36,968 nucleotides of DNA from Victivallales bacterium (GTDB lineage Bacteria > Verrucomicrobiota > Lentisphaeria > Oligosphaerales > Lenti-02). Where the stretch lies: contig QKCY01000283.1 of the NCBI GenBank assembly GCA_003245525.1, positions 1 to 36,968 on the forward strand, written 5' to 3'. Below the pieces are notes generated by a model. It was not told the DNA's origin, searched no databases, and saw nothing but the letters and a program-made list of their open reading frames with translations. A program made the position numbers and the translations under genes. This document shows positions 23,261 through 34,600 of this stretch, piece by piece; position 1 is the first letter of the stretch, and the number at the start of each line of letters is the position of its first letter.

Positions 23261-25705
23261 CTACTTCCCGTTGGCGGCAAACTGGGGGCTGTCGTCCATC
23301 TCGGATTCCTGTCGCCCAAGGTCGGTCAGGATGAAGTCGGCATTGTCGCTCCAATCCGGAGCCCTGCTGAGTCGTACGATGAACGCACTGGCCGGGCCGT
23401 CGGGCACCAGAGCCACTCGCGCGGCAGCGGCGTCTTCGGGCAGCCATAGTGCCTGCTGGTCCCACAGGCGGTCGTCCGGCAGACCGAGGACGCAACTGGG
23501 CTCGGTGACCAGCGCGGGTGAAGTGCTCCAGAATGGAGTGGCCGTACGCCACATCTCCCGCAGGAGCCCCTCGATGTCCCTCCCCAGATAGTCAGTCCAG
23601 AGCCCGTGGATTCCTGCCGGCACGAAATCCCTGAACTGGGCCATGCACCACTCCTGCAGCAGTCCGCTCAGATCGGTGCCATTGAGCCAATCCGTGGTTT
23701 CGGTCAGTCGCCGTAGCACTGCGGCAAGGGCCTGGGAACTGTCCTGGACGAGATCGCGGCCCGACCGCAGACGCTCATACAACTGCTCGCTGGTGCCTTC
23801 GTCGAGGTCGAGCGGGCAGAACCACGAGTGTTGGGGGCCGGGCGGTGGAGCGGTGCCGGGGACCAGTGCGGGGGCGGCAAGCTGGCGTAGCTGCTGAGCC
23901 AGTTCCGCCAGGGCCCAGACTGCCTCGCCGGCGGCGCGCACCTGTTCCCCCAACCGCGTCATGTTCTGCTGATACATGCCGATACTGTCTTCCAGATTGC
24001 GTTTTTCCTTTTCGAAGGCGGAACGCTGCCCTTCTGCCTGCGCCCATTCGCTCCGCCGTTTGTCATAGAGTTCCTGTTCCCGTTTCCGTTCCCGTTCCCA
24101 GCGTCCGTTCAGGATTCTCCCCGCGACAAGGAGAAGCAGGCCGCCCAGCAAGGCCCCGCCCATCCCGTAGACACCGGCGGCCAAGGGATCGTACCCAGTC
24201 TTGACCACTGTCCAGCCCGCCCCCCCGGCCGCTCCGAAGCAGAGTCCCGCCCCAACCAGCAGAGCGCCCCATTCCTCCCGCTCGCGCTCCCCGTTCCATT
24301 TGCGGAACCTGACGCGGAACGCGCAGTCGATCCCCCCGGCCAGCAGCGCGCCGATCGCGCCGCCGATCACCATGGGAATTGCCTGCGCCCCTGCCTGTCG
24401 CATGGCCAACCACGCTCCGCCTGCGGCGCCCAGGCAAAGCCATGCGAGCGAGAGCAGCATGCGCAGGAATAGCGCCCCTGGCCTCTTGCTCCTCGGCTGG
24501 TCGTCGGGCGGGTCGGGCTGGAAGATGCCTCGCCAGACCACTTCCATCTTCCTCCCGTCTTCCACGAGACGCGCCAGTTTCACTTGGTCGAAAAGCTGCT
24601 TCCTCAGATCCTCCTGCTGCTTCTGGTAGAGAGTGTCGCGGCGGCTGGTCAGGGCGCGCTGGAACTGACGTACAGCAGCGATGGCAATCTGGGGCGATGT
24701 ACGATCGGAAGCTTCATCTCCGTGGGCCAGAAAGATATCGCAGTGCTTTCGGAAGGCGGCGGCGATTTCCTCCCGCCCGAGGGGGTCGGGCACACTGGGT
24801 GCCGCCGGCCTGTCCGCAGCCGAAGCCCCTGCGTCTTCCTCCTGCGCCTTGCGGGTCAAGGTGGAATCCTTCGGCAGGGACTGGGCAAGACAGCCGGTGA
24901 CCTCCGTGAGCAGCCGCTTTGCCAGCCATTCCACCATCTGTTCACGGCGGAATCTGCGCCGGGCCATGCCGATGGAGCCCAAGGCCGTGGGGCCGCCATG
25001 GGAAGGGGGATACAGGAATGGCGCAAGGGCCGCTGTCGCCGTCGAAGCGACGGCGCAGGCGAGGAACTGGCCGGCCAACGGGACCGCTTCGTCGATGTGG
25101 CGCAGCGTGGCCCCGGTCTCGTTGGTCCGGTCCAGTACGGTCACGGCATCGTAGACGCCGCCCGGGAGGACCTCGTCCAGCAGCTCGCGCAACTGGGTGT
25201 CGATGCTCGGCGAATGCCGGTCCAATCTCTCGTCGAAGGTCATCAGGAATCCGTGGATCAGCAGGGAGCCGCTCGGTTTGCGCAGGAAGCGCCTCCGCAT
25301 CCCGGCAGCCAGAGCATGGGCCGTCTCGGCCATTCGCGGTGTTCTCTCCCCCATGCTGGCGACGATCACGACCCGCAGTTCCCGCTCGTTCAGTGAGAGA
25401 TTCCCATCATTGCGGCACATCTCGATGTTGCCGATCGCCAGGCAGGAACGGTCGACCAAAGCCATGGCTGCGTCGATGATCTCGGCATCGCGCAGCCGCG
25501 GCAAGGCAGTCGCCTCGCAGCGACCGTCCCGTCGTTCCCATGCATCCATGGACTCGGCGTCCGCCGGCGAGAGCGTGAGCGTGGCCAAGACGGCGGGCAA
25601 GCGGCCGAGATCGTCGCGGATGCGTTCAGTGGCGCAGTCCACGATTCGTCGGCCAAGCTCGCCGGCTCCGACCAGTAGCGTGGGGGTTGTGGCGCACGTG
25701 GGCAT
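23261..25705 (-). CDS. Tubulin-like paralogue or partner with four membrane helices
   Basis: This 814-aa protein begins MPTCATTPTLLVGAGELGRR, matching the first nucleotide-binding loop of the tubulin-like protein encoded just upstream (RPTLVVGIGGTGTLG). Residues 1-280 look like an alpha/beta nucleotide-binding domain (LRVVIVASMGE, GGVYDAVTVLDRTNETGA), but I cannot find the GGTGxG tubulin signature, so GTP binding may be lost. Four Gly/Ala-rich membrane helices follow (about 412-434, 442-463, 479-501, 508-532), then a charged coiled coil (535-580, RWERERKREQELYDKRRSEW) and an unknown C-terminal domain. The gap from the tubulin-like gene is 18 bp. I infer a membrane receptor or anchor for the tubulin-like filament. 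The paralogy is tentative. Confidence 0.75.
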   Translation of the reverse strand: MPTCATTPTLLVGAGELGRRIVDCATERIRDDLGRLPAVLATLTLSPADAESMDAWERRDGRCEATALPRLRDAEIIDAAMALVDRSCLAIGNIEMCRNDGNLSLNERELRVVIVASMGERTPRMAETAHALAAGMRRRFLRKPSGSLLIHGFLMTFDERLDRHSPSIDTQLRELLDEVLPGGVYDAVTVLDRTNETGATLRHIDEAVPLAGQFLACAVASTATAALAPFLYPPSHGGPTALGSIGMARRRFRREQMVEWLAKRLLTEVTGCLAQSLPKDSTLTRKAQEEDAGASAADRPAAPSVPDPLGREEIAAAFRKHCDIFLAHGDEASDRTSPQIAIAAVRQFQRALTSRRDTLYQKQQEDLRKQLFDQVKLARLVEDGRKMEVVWRGIFQPDPPDDQPRSKRPGALFLRMLLSLAWLCLGAAGGAWLAMRQAGAQAIPMVIGGAIGALLAGGIDCAFRVRFRKWNGEREREEWGALLVGAGLCFGAAGGAGWTVVKTGYDPLAAGVYGMGGALLGGLLLLVAGRILNGRWERERKREQELYDKRRSEWAQAEGQRSAFEKEKRNLEDSIGMYQQNMTRLGEQVRAAGEAVWALAELAQQLRQLAAPALVPGTAPPPGPQHSWFCPLDLDEGTSEQLYERLRSGRDLVQDSSQALAAVLRRLTETTDWLNGTDLSGLLQEWCMAQFRDFVPAGIHGLWTDYLGRDIEGLLREMWRTATPFWSTSPALVTEPSCVLGLPDDRLWDQQALWLPEDAAAARVALVPDGPASAFIVRLSRAPDWSDNADFILTDLGRQESEMDDSPQFAANGK

Positions 25706-25723
25706 GGAGCTTCCTGCTGGCCT

Positions 25724-28579
25724 TTACTTGGGGGTCGCCTTGGGAGGCACGGGTTCCGCGCGCCGGCTGAGGACCTCCAGCCTGCCCCTGTCCTCAAGGA
25801 GCCGCCGAAGGGCCGCGCCGGCACTCGCGAACAGCTCTTCGGTCTGCGGCTTGCCATGCAGCGACTGCTGGTCCTGTTCCTCCTCGATCCACTTGTCGAG
25901 GTCTTGGACGAACTGGACAAATACGCTCTCGCCCATGGCGTTCAGCGCCTGGGCCAGCCGCTCTTTCATCGCCTGCCCATCCTCGTCGTCTGACTTTTCC
26001 AGACGGCCAAGGAACGTCCGGTATGCTTCGTCCAGCGTAGGATGCGTGGTCGCACCTTCCGCCCCCCACTTGAGCTCGGTTGCCATGGGGCCACGAACGA
26101 TGGACACATCCAGGATCGCGCCGCGGAACATTGCGGCGGCAAAGCAGAGGGCGGTATCGCTGCCCATGGTCGGGGTGCCGATGCTTGGGATATCCAGATC
26201 TGGGAACAGCGAGCGGCTGTTGCGCAACTCCTCGTCGCTGACCCTCATCTTCTTGCGCCGCGCGATCTTCTTGTGCGTCTCGATGTCGTCCCGGTAGGCA
26301 TTCTCATACTCTTCCGTCACCCCCAAGGCAGGCAGCGAGACCGCGTGTTCGGTTCGCATCAGCCGGTGGAGCGTGGACTTCGCATGGGGCACGGTGTTGA
26401 GTGTCGGGTACTTGTCTTTCATCTCAGGGGCAATCTGCGAGTTCTCCGGGTAGGACAGGTAGTGGAGTTCCTCGATGTTCCCCTCGTGGTACGCATCGCT
26501 GTACCGCCATGCCGGAGCGGCCCGGCTCCAGAGCTCCCTCGAGATCGCCTTCACTTCGTCCGGAGCAACGGCAGGCAGGGCTTTGGCGAGAGCGACCTCG
26601 TCGGACATGGCCGATTCGATGCTTGCCTCCGCAATCTCCGCCACCCAATCGTAGAGGCCGTCGGGCTTCAGCCCTTTTCCTTCCAGCAGGAGCCTGCCGA
26701 CCAGTTCCAGGCTGGCACGGGCACCGATGACTTTGCTGAAGTGCTCGTTGGCACCATCTCTCAGCAGGGCGGCTTCCGTATGCCGCTGCCGGACGGGTGC
26801 TTTGCCGGATTCGCGGCGGGAATCCACGAGATAGTGCTGGACCGCCCGGTCCACGCTATCCTTGGTGTCCGCCAACACCCTCTCCAGATCCCTGGCCTTC
26901 TCGACCAACCAGGTGGCGATCCTTTCCTCAGCATACGCCTTGGAATAGCCCTGCAGGATGTCGGCGGCCTCTCCGATCTCAGCGTTGTAGTTCCTCTCAC
27001 CTGCCGATGCTGTGTCCCGCGGCTCGTATGCATCCGCGCGGGCAACTGCCTCTCTGGCATCCTCCTTCTGGGTCTCGGCGTATTTCCTGACATCCGCGAC
27101 CGACAGCAGGAAATGATGCCAGCAACCAACGAGATCCGTTACCGGCTTCCCCTGGGAACGAACAATCGCTGCAACACACTCACCTAGCGAGTGTTGGATG
27201 GATTTGTCGAAGGGCTTCCACAGTGCCGTGAGGCTGATGGGTGGCGTGCCTTTCCATCTCTCGATATCCAGGTCGATACCATCCCTGATTCCCTCCTTTT
27301 CCTCCTTGTAGTGGTGGGAGAGACTCCTATCCTCCAGCACAGCCTCCCTGAACCCGCTCCGGCCCCTCCATTCCCAATTGCTCACATGTTGCTCGAACTG
27401 CTCGCGGACCGCCGTCCGAAGCCGTGTCTCACCGGTTCTCCCCTCGGCTTCCTCCGGGAGACCGAGTCCTCCCTGGACTCCCTCCACGGCTTCAGCGAGG
27501 TGCCGGTGAAGCCAGTTGGCCAATTTCTGGCGGGAGAGGGGGGTCGCCACCACCAGTCCATACGATGAATACGACCGCAGCCTGCCATCGTCGTCGTCCA
27601 TGTGTCCCAGAGCGATTTCGGGCAGATTCACCATGCGGTCCCGCAACTGTTTCCCCAAGGGATCGACGATGATCGTACTGATGGCCCGGCCCGCCATCTC
27701 CGCCAGTTCGTCGCGCCCTGCCACCCCTTCGGATTTCTTCTCCCCGTTCAGCAGGAAGCAGAGGTTGAAAGGGGCATCCTCAGCCTTCCAATCAACCCTC
27801 TCCTTGCGGTACTGTACGCTTGTCTCTCCCGCCCCCATGAAGTAGTCGATCTCCCGCAGGGCGCTACAGCAGTTCCGGCGCAGGATCAGCTTCGCCGCGG
27901 CACTAGCCTCGCCGAATGCCTCGGCCAACACAAGGTGGGCATAGATCGTGGGACGTTTCCCCGTGATCTGTTGGGCCCAACGGCGCAGATCGTAGGCGAG
28001 ATCCAGGAGACAGCCCGCTCCCGTTCCTCCGCACAGGGAACAGACGATGTGGATATCCACTCCACTGCCGTGCGCAATGTCGTAGACCACTCCTTTCCTG
28101 GACCGGTACTGCCGCTGTTGTTCGCCCATCAGTTGGCGCAGCTTGGCCTGGACAACGCCATGCACCCGGGATGTCTCCCGGGTGACGAAGTAGCAGAGGC
28201 GTCCAACATGGCGGATGCCCATTGCCCCCTGATGGATGTTCTGGGGACGGTAGCGCTTGCTCGGAAACCAGCTCCTGAGCCACTCGAACTTGTCGACCTG
28301 CTCCAGAATGCTGTTGGCATTGAAGCCGGCAATGGAGGAGAATTCGGACGCCTCCAAGGCGGTTGCCTCCTCGCCGCAGCGTTCCTGCCCGTACGTGGTG
28401 TCAAGCGCCAGGAACTGCACGAAGGGAAGGCGGGAATGCCCGGAACCCTCGTCCGCTTGGAAGAGCGTAAGCATATCCGTCTTGGCATGCATGACCCCAA
28501 GCGTGCCGGTGCCCCCAATCCCGACGACGAGGGTGGGACGCAGTTCGAGATCTCTCGTTCCATTGTGTTCGGTAGGCAT
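25724..28579 (-). CDS. Tubulin/FtsZ-superfamily GTPase-like protein (Tubulin_like type)
   Basis: This 951-aa protein has tubulin-superfamily nucleotide loops: LVVGIGGTGTLG (18-28), FLALDTTYG (56-64) and the signature CGGTGAGCLLDLAYDL (183-198), equivalent to GGGTGSG. It is more than twice the length of FtsZ; residues about 300-951 are mostly helical and unrecognised, with no membrane helix. Such long FtsZ-like proteins in bacteria are grouped as Tubulin_like and have been linked to membrane remodelling rather than division. The start at 28579 is supported by GGAG 9 nt upstream; a TTG at 28615 is a weaker alternative. It lies between the giant vWA protein (93-bp gap) and its membrane partner (18-bp gap). 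GTP binding is likely; polymerisation is inferred. Confidence 0.88.
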   Translation of the reverse strand: MPTEHNGTRDLELRPTLVVGIGGTGTLGVMHAKTDMLTLFQADEGSGHSRLPFVQFLALDTTYGQERCGEEATALEASEFSSIAGFNANSILEQVDKFEWLRSWFPSKRYRPQNIHQGAMGIRHVGRLCYFVTRETSRVHGVVQAKLRQLMGEQQRQYRSRKGVVYDIAHGSGVDIHIVCSLCGGTGAGCLLDLAYDLRRWAQQITGKRPTIYAHLVLAEAFGEASAAAKLILRRNCCSALREIDYFMGAGETSVQYRKERVDWKAEDAPFNLCFLLNGEKKSEGVAGRDELAEMAGRAISTIIVDPLGKQLRDRMVNLPEIALGHMDDDDGRLRSYSSYGLVVATPLSRQKLANWLHRHLAEAVEGVQGGLGLPEEAEGRTGETRLRTAVREQFEQHVSNWEWRGRSGFREAVLEDRSLSHHYKEEKEGIRDGIDLDIERWKGTPPISLTALWKPFDKSIQHSLGECVAAIVRSQGKPVTDLVGCWHHFLLSVADVRKYAETQKEDAREAVARADAYEPRDTASAGERNYNAEIGEAADILQGYSKAYAEERIATWLVEKARDLERVLADTKDSVDRAVQHYLVDSRRESGKAPVRQRHTEAALLRDGANEHFSKVIGARASLELVGRLLLEGKGLKPDGLYDWVAEIAEASIESAMSDEVALAKALPAVAPDEVKAISRELWSRAAPAWRYSDAYHEGNIEELHYLSYPENSQIAPEMKDKYPTLNTVPHAKSTLHRLMRTEHAVSLPALGVTEEYENAYRDDIETHKKIARRKKMRVSDEELRNSRSLFPDLDIPSIGTPTMGSDTALCFAAAMFRGAILDVSIVRGPMATELKWGAEGATTHPTLDEAYRTFLGRLEKSDDEDGQAMKERLAQALNAMGESVFVQFVQDLDKWIEEEQDQQSLHGKPQTEELFASAGAALRRLLEDRGRLEVLSRRAEPVPPKATPK

Positions 28580-28672
28580 GTCGTTTCGCTCCGTTCTCTG
28601 TATTTGCTCCGCCAAGCCCTATCGGTCGGCACGGCGGCGGCATATCCTGTCGGCAAGACGGGTTCTGCTGGT

Positions 28673-31600
28673 CTATTCGAATTCCCGTGTTGTTGGTCTT
28701 GTCCTTCTTCGTGCCCTTCCCGGTGCAGGCCTCTTCGTTCTTCTTCCCACTCTTGTCTCTTCCCGCTGGGAAACGGCCTCTTCGCCGCCTTCCTTTCGCC
28801 TTCTCAGCAGTGTCGTCCTGATATGGGCCCAAATTCCGCGGCCCCATGCGCGGCCTGCTGTTCTCCCCGACAAGCTCACAGGATACTTCTTCTCTTCCGC
28901 GCCCTGTCGCCAGGAGAGAACGAGATCTACGTCGCGTTCGGGTTCGGGAGAGGCTATCTCGAGCCACTCTCCGCCCACTGCCGTGGCTTCCTTCTTGAGG
29001 CTGCCGGGCACCGGTTGCTTCACCGCAACCGTGACGTCGCCGATTCCGCCGTGGCGGCGAACGCGGTGGACGCGGATCGGCCTCCACGCCCGAAGCCGGA
29101 TGGTGCCGGACACCTCCAGGACCGGCGACGTAAGCAGGCGCATGGCCTCGTCGCTCCATTCCTTGTCCGATTTCCTCGCATCGGAGGGTGCAGCCGGGCC
29201 TCTTTGCTCGGTTGCCCCCCCTGTCTCGCCTTCGGTGGGATCAGGCGTCGCCGAAGGCGGTTTCCCGTGCCCGCCCCCAAGTTTCCCCGCAAGCTCCCTC
29301 AACCCCAATTCGACGTCTGGAAGAAGGGTCTTGCAGCGACCGCCAAGCAGCCTGAGCGCGTTGTCGATATCCTCGGGTTTCCCTTCCATGGCACCGAGGA
29401 CTTCCCTGATCAGGTCTCTTGCCTTGGTCAGTTGGTCTTCGCTGACCAAGTCCAGTACCGATATCCCCCGGATGAAGCCGTCGCACACCAACCTGATGAA
29501 GCGCTGCGGAACTACCCGCCGGATCACCGAACTCCAGCCGTCCAGGCACAGCAGGTTCGCCAACCAGCGCCGGTCCGCGATGGATTGCCCGGCGAGGGTC
29601 TTGTTGCCTTTGTCGCCGAATTGGTTTCCCTCCCCCCCCAACTCGATTCCCCGGAAAAGGAACAGGGACCACAGCAAACGCCATGCGGAGAATATGGCGA
29701 GCAGCGCCAGGAGCCGGATCAGCCATACCCACCAGGGGAAGGTTGTCTCCATGATCAGCAGCAATTCCAGTTCCGGCGACCCATGCATGACTTTCCGTGC
29801 CCCGGCCTGGGCTCCGCTTTGGCCCTGGCTGGCGTCGTCTGGCGAGGCCGCCGGGTCGATCTGGACGCGTAGACGCAGCAGTCTGCGCTCCTTGGTCGAG
29901 AGCGGCCAGAATGCCGAGCCGCCAAAGCGGAACTCGTCATCGCCTTCCCAGCGGTCGGGGGCGCGTTGGTTGATCTCGACGGATCGGCCGCCGTCGGCAA
30001 ACGGCAGGGAACAGACGGCAGTTCCGCCTGCAGGCCCCAGCGAGAAGCTGTCCAACCTCATGTTCGACAGGCTACGCTTGCCATTCTCCGTGGACAGGGC
30101 CTCGACGCCAATGCGCAGCGTCTTCATGTACGGAACCTGCCATCGGGGGATGGAGTATGGCGGCTCGCAGGTCTCCTCTGGCGCAAGGGTCTTTCCATCC
30201 ACGCGGATTTCGTAGCGGACGGCCTCCCAAGTGCGTACGGAGACGCCGTAGCCCTCGAGATGTACCGGGCATTCCTTGCTCTGCGCGTCTTTCCGTCGCC
30301 GGGCTAGCTGGACCTCCTGGCCCCCCGTGGAAGTCGCCGATGCTGGGTTCCCGTCCGACTCCCACCAAGCCCAGACGCTGGCTTCCACGTCGAGTCTGTT
30401 GCCGACAACGCTGGTTTTGGCAGGGCGACTCCCATCGGGACCAGCGGGTTCGCTGGCAGAGAAGGAATAGGTCTTTGCGTAATCGGGCGCGCCCTGGCCG
30501 AGGGGACAGGGCCATAGGATGCTGAACTTCATTCCCCGGGGAACGAGCAGTGGTTTGGGAAGAGGCGGAGGGGGAGGCGGAGGATCGATCCGCAGGCGGT
30601 GCCCGAAGGTCAAGCGCTGCCCTGCGGAATCAATGGTCTCGTAGCATGCGAGATAGTCGCCCGAGAAGTGTTCCAGGCGCACAAGACCGTCCTTGTCCGG
30701 CTTTCTCTCCACCACGGCTCCCGACTCCGGGCCTGAGGGGAGCAAAGGGCGGAAGGAGATGGTCGTGGGTTCCCTGATCGCGCTACCTCTGGCCTGGAGA
30801 AAATAGCAGTCCCAGGCCGTGAGAGGAGCGATGGCGGGTAGCTTGAGATGGGCGATCTCCCTTGGCTCCGGATCTTCGAGCGAGCAGAGGAGCTGGATTT
30901 CCAATGGAGCTGGGGCAGGGAGTACGGTCTTCTCGGAAGTCCACGACTCTGTGATGGCCCGCAGCGCCTCCGTGGTCCCCAGGGCTCCGCTTCCGACGGA
31001 TAGGTTGGCCTGGCAGCGGTACGTCCCCGCCAGCCAGGCTGGGAATTCGGCCCCGAACTCAAGCGTTTCCTGTGTCTCTGCGCTGGACTGACTGACCAAA
31101 GCCAGGCGAGTGGGCATGAGGCCGTTTCTCGCCATCAGCCCAACCAGTTCCGCCTGGCCGCTCGGGCCCAGATAGGTCACTTCCAGAGCCGGTCCAGCGC
31201 CCCTTGCCAGCGCCTCGGCAATGTCCTTGCGTCGCTTGGGCAAAGCCCCGACTATGGTTGCGGTGGCACGGACGGGGATGTAATGGAACTGCTGAAGCTC
31301 CGGTCCCAGTGTTCCCGTATGCGGAGTGAAATGGATGACCAGGGGATCAGCGGTGGTTTTGATGCGCACCACGAGCACGTAGTTTCCCTCCAGCCTGCAA
31401 TCGACTGGCGTTCGCGAAAACCAGGACACGCGCAAGTGGAGATGGCACCGGTAGGTCTGCTCCTCGGGGAACTGCAGAAGGCCTGTTCGCCACCCAATGT
31501 CGGAGACGCGTTCCATGTCCCGGTGGTCCTGCAGGTTGCCGTCCTCGGCGCCGAAGCTGTATTTCTCGAGAGTGGCGGCGAGGGTTCCGTCCGCCGGTCC

Positions 31601-34600
31601 GGTTCCTTCCGGCATGGTGCATTGTACGTGCAGGGCTCCGGCATGGGGAGCGCTGCTGTGCAGCACGAGGGAGGCCGTTGCCCGTCCCTGGTCGGTCCCG
31701 TCGAGCCCGGCGTGGAATTCCGGCCGGATGACGAGGAGGCAGCCGCGAGCCAGGAGGGCAGTGCCGGTCCCGAGGAGATTGCAGGGGTACCGGCCAGCGG
31801 GGGCCGAGCCGGTTGCGGGGGGGGGCGGGAAGGTCACGCGCCACCCACCATCCGCCAAGGTCGTGACCTTCGCGCCGCCAGCATCCCCAAGTGTCGGACC
31901 GGCAAGCGAGAGCTCCTCCTCCCGTCTCCACGGCGGCGGCGCGGATTGGCGCTGCCCAAGCGTCCCGCCGGCCGGGCGCACATCCAGCACCACCGGGGCG
32001 AGCCCCCCGTCCGGCAGCGCCAGAAGCGGAACCACCCAGCCGTCAGCTTCCGTCCAGCCTTGCGCGGGCGTCACCTCGTAGCGCAGGCCTTCCGCGACCC
32101 GGAACCAACCGCTTTGTACAGCCTGTCCCGCCGAATCCTGGACAACAACCTGGTAGTTCCCTGGCCGAGCCAGAGCGATCCCCGTCAGGCTGGCCGTTCC
32201 GTCCTCGGCGATGACCGCGCTGGCCGCCGCCGAGCCGTCGGGAGCAACTACTCTCAGGTAGCCGTACCGGCCAGCGGCGTCAGGGAGCTGCCCACTGCGG
32301 CCAATCACGTCGATTGCGGTGCCGGCCGGTAGAAGGGACAAGTCCTTCTCCGTCGGCGACAAGGGCACGGTATCATCGGTCCAGGCTACGGCGACCGCTA
32401 GTCCCGGAGGGGGCAGGATGTACGCCTTGAGTTCGAGGACGGAGGGCGGCACCGCCGCGATATGGGTCCCGAGCGACGCATCATACCGCGCCCTGCAGGT
32501 GACAATGCCGGGCGGCAGGTTCCCGGGCAGAACGAACTCGTACGCCACTCCGTTCGCCATGGGTCTGGGCTGCGACTCGATTTCCAGTATGTTTGCCGGG
32601 TTCGGCGGGCCGACTTCCAGGGCGGCCGGCGGCGGCTTCGTCTTGTCGAACGTCCAGAACGGCGGCCGCGAACCCTCGTAGGTCAGTTCCCCCCGGATGG
32701 TGAACGGCCTGCCGGAAGGCAGAATCGGCATTCCCGCCTGGTTCCTGGGGAACTCGTCGTCAGCCAGGTACAGGTTGCTTCTGAGCCATTGCGGCGGCGG
32801 GGCGCTGGTTACTGTCACCGGCACGAGCAGCCAGTTGTCTCCCAGGCCAGACGGGGCCGCGGGGGCGAAATGGAAGCGGATTTCATGCACGGTGTCGCCA
32901 ATCTGCTTCCTGCCGAGTTCCAGCATTCCGGTCCACAGGAGACCGACGGCGTTCCTCGAGTGCGTGAAGACCACGTCCTCTGGTCTCGAATCCGACACAA
33001 TCCCGCTTGTCTCGGGATCGTCCGTCTTCACGCGAATCTGTAGGGTGACGTTCACCTGGGTTCCCGTGGGGAGTTCAGGCAGGGGTCTGCCGGCAAGGGC
33101 ACGGAGCATGACCTCGTACGTCAGCCTGTCGCCTGGGCTGGCGGCAACGGATGCCGTCTCGCTGCCCACCAGTTGCTCGGAGTTCCACACCACGGCAGTC
33201 CTGCCGTAGACATCCGTTCGCCTGACCACCAGTTGGATCAGGGGAGGGGTTATCTCCGTTCTTACGGAGGCTCTTTCCGACTTCAGCACCGGTGCCCCAT
33301 CAGGGGACTGTAGCATGTACTCCTCGTACTCCGGCTCTGGAGGTCGTGTCTGGAACACGATGCTCAACAGCGCCAGTGTCCCCCCGCCCAGCGCTTCGGA
33401 GACCAGCGGGTCACGCCGCGTCTCCACTCCGATCAGTCTGGAGCCTTTGGGCGAGAGACACATGATCGGCAGCCGTCCGTCCCGCACCTGGTCGATGATC
33501 CCCTCGATCTGGCTATTGGTCAGGCTGGGCAAAAACTCCAGGACATATGGACGGATCATAATCTGGAACTGGGGAGCCTTCGAGATCTGTGCCAGCGGCT
33601 CCGTGCGGTCTTGGTAGTAGTCGGCGGGGACCAGGGAATGGAGCTTCTCGTACTCCTCGGTGCGCAAGGGGCGCAGGCGAACATAGCCGAAGACCGTCAC
33701 CCATTTCCTCGCCAACGGCCTGCCGTCCGGGGCTCTGAGCTTGATTGCCCCCATCTGGTTGCTGTCCGGATTGGCGGTGAGGGCATCGACGTCCTGGTGG
33801 GTCACTTCGACGGTCAGCCCTTCTTGCTTGTTGGTGCCGAAGGGATAGGTGGCTGCGGAGAGGCCGTTCCCGGATTGCAGTGGGGATGCCGGGCGAACAG
33901 GGGCCACGACGAGAACGTCTTGGTTGACACGGTTGCGGATCGCGACTCCGCTCCCTTCCGGCACCGTCGCGATCACCCGGTAGGTTCCGGCTGGGAGAAC
34001 GGCCTCCCCGTTCGCATCTGTCTGGATGTAGACGGATGGGCCGCCACAGCCGCTCGTTCTCGTCAGCCATTGGCCGATCATGTCGAAAGTCGGAGTGAAC
34101 TGCCCTTCTTCGTAGACGGGCCACATCCAGCCGCTTGTCCCGCTGCCCAGTTCCGCCACGGACCGTTCGATGGTGGTCAGCTTTTTGCCCGTGGCGTACT
34201 CTCCAGGCACGGATAGCTCGTCACCACTGCGGCGGTCGTCCAACGCCTCCAGCGCGATCCTCTCCAGCTTCTGGCGCATGGCCTGCATTCTCGGCCGCTC
34301 GGAGTTCTGGGTGTTCAGGTAGATGACGTGGACCTGCACGTTCGCGGCCTTCGCCTGCCGGGTCCACTCGTCCGACTGCTTGAAGTCCTCGGCTTTGTCG
34401 CAATCGGTGATCAGGATGATTGCTCGCTGTCCCCGGAAACTGCCTAGTTCCCCGAGCTTGCGCAGGGCCGTATCCATGGCCCGGTCGATGCTCGTCTGGC
34501 CACTGTCCCACGTTTGGCTAAGTGTCTCGATTCTCCCGGCAATGTCTTGGCGGTTCTCTTCCGACAATCGGGTGAAATCCAGCTCGTGGCTGGCATTGTG

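Noticed and set aside
27602-30215. Long plus-strand open frames opposite the tubulin-like and vWA genes (27602-29872, 28257-30215)
   Set aside because: They lie antisense to genes with clear domain motifs. Their composition is rich in Arg, Ser and Pro and they show no motif, so they are shadows.
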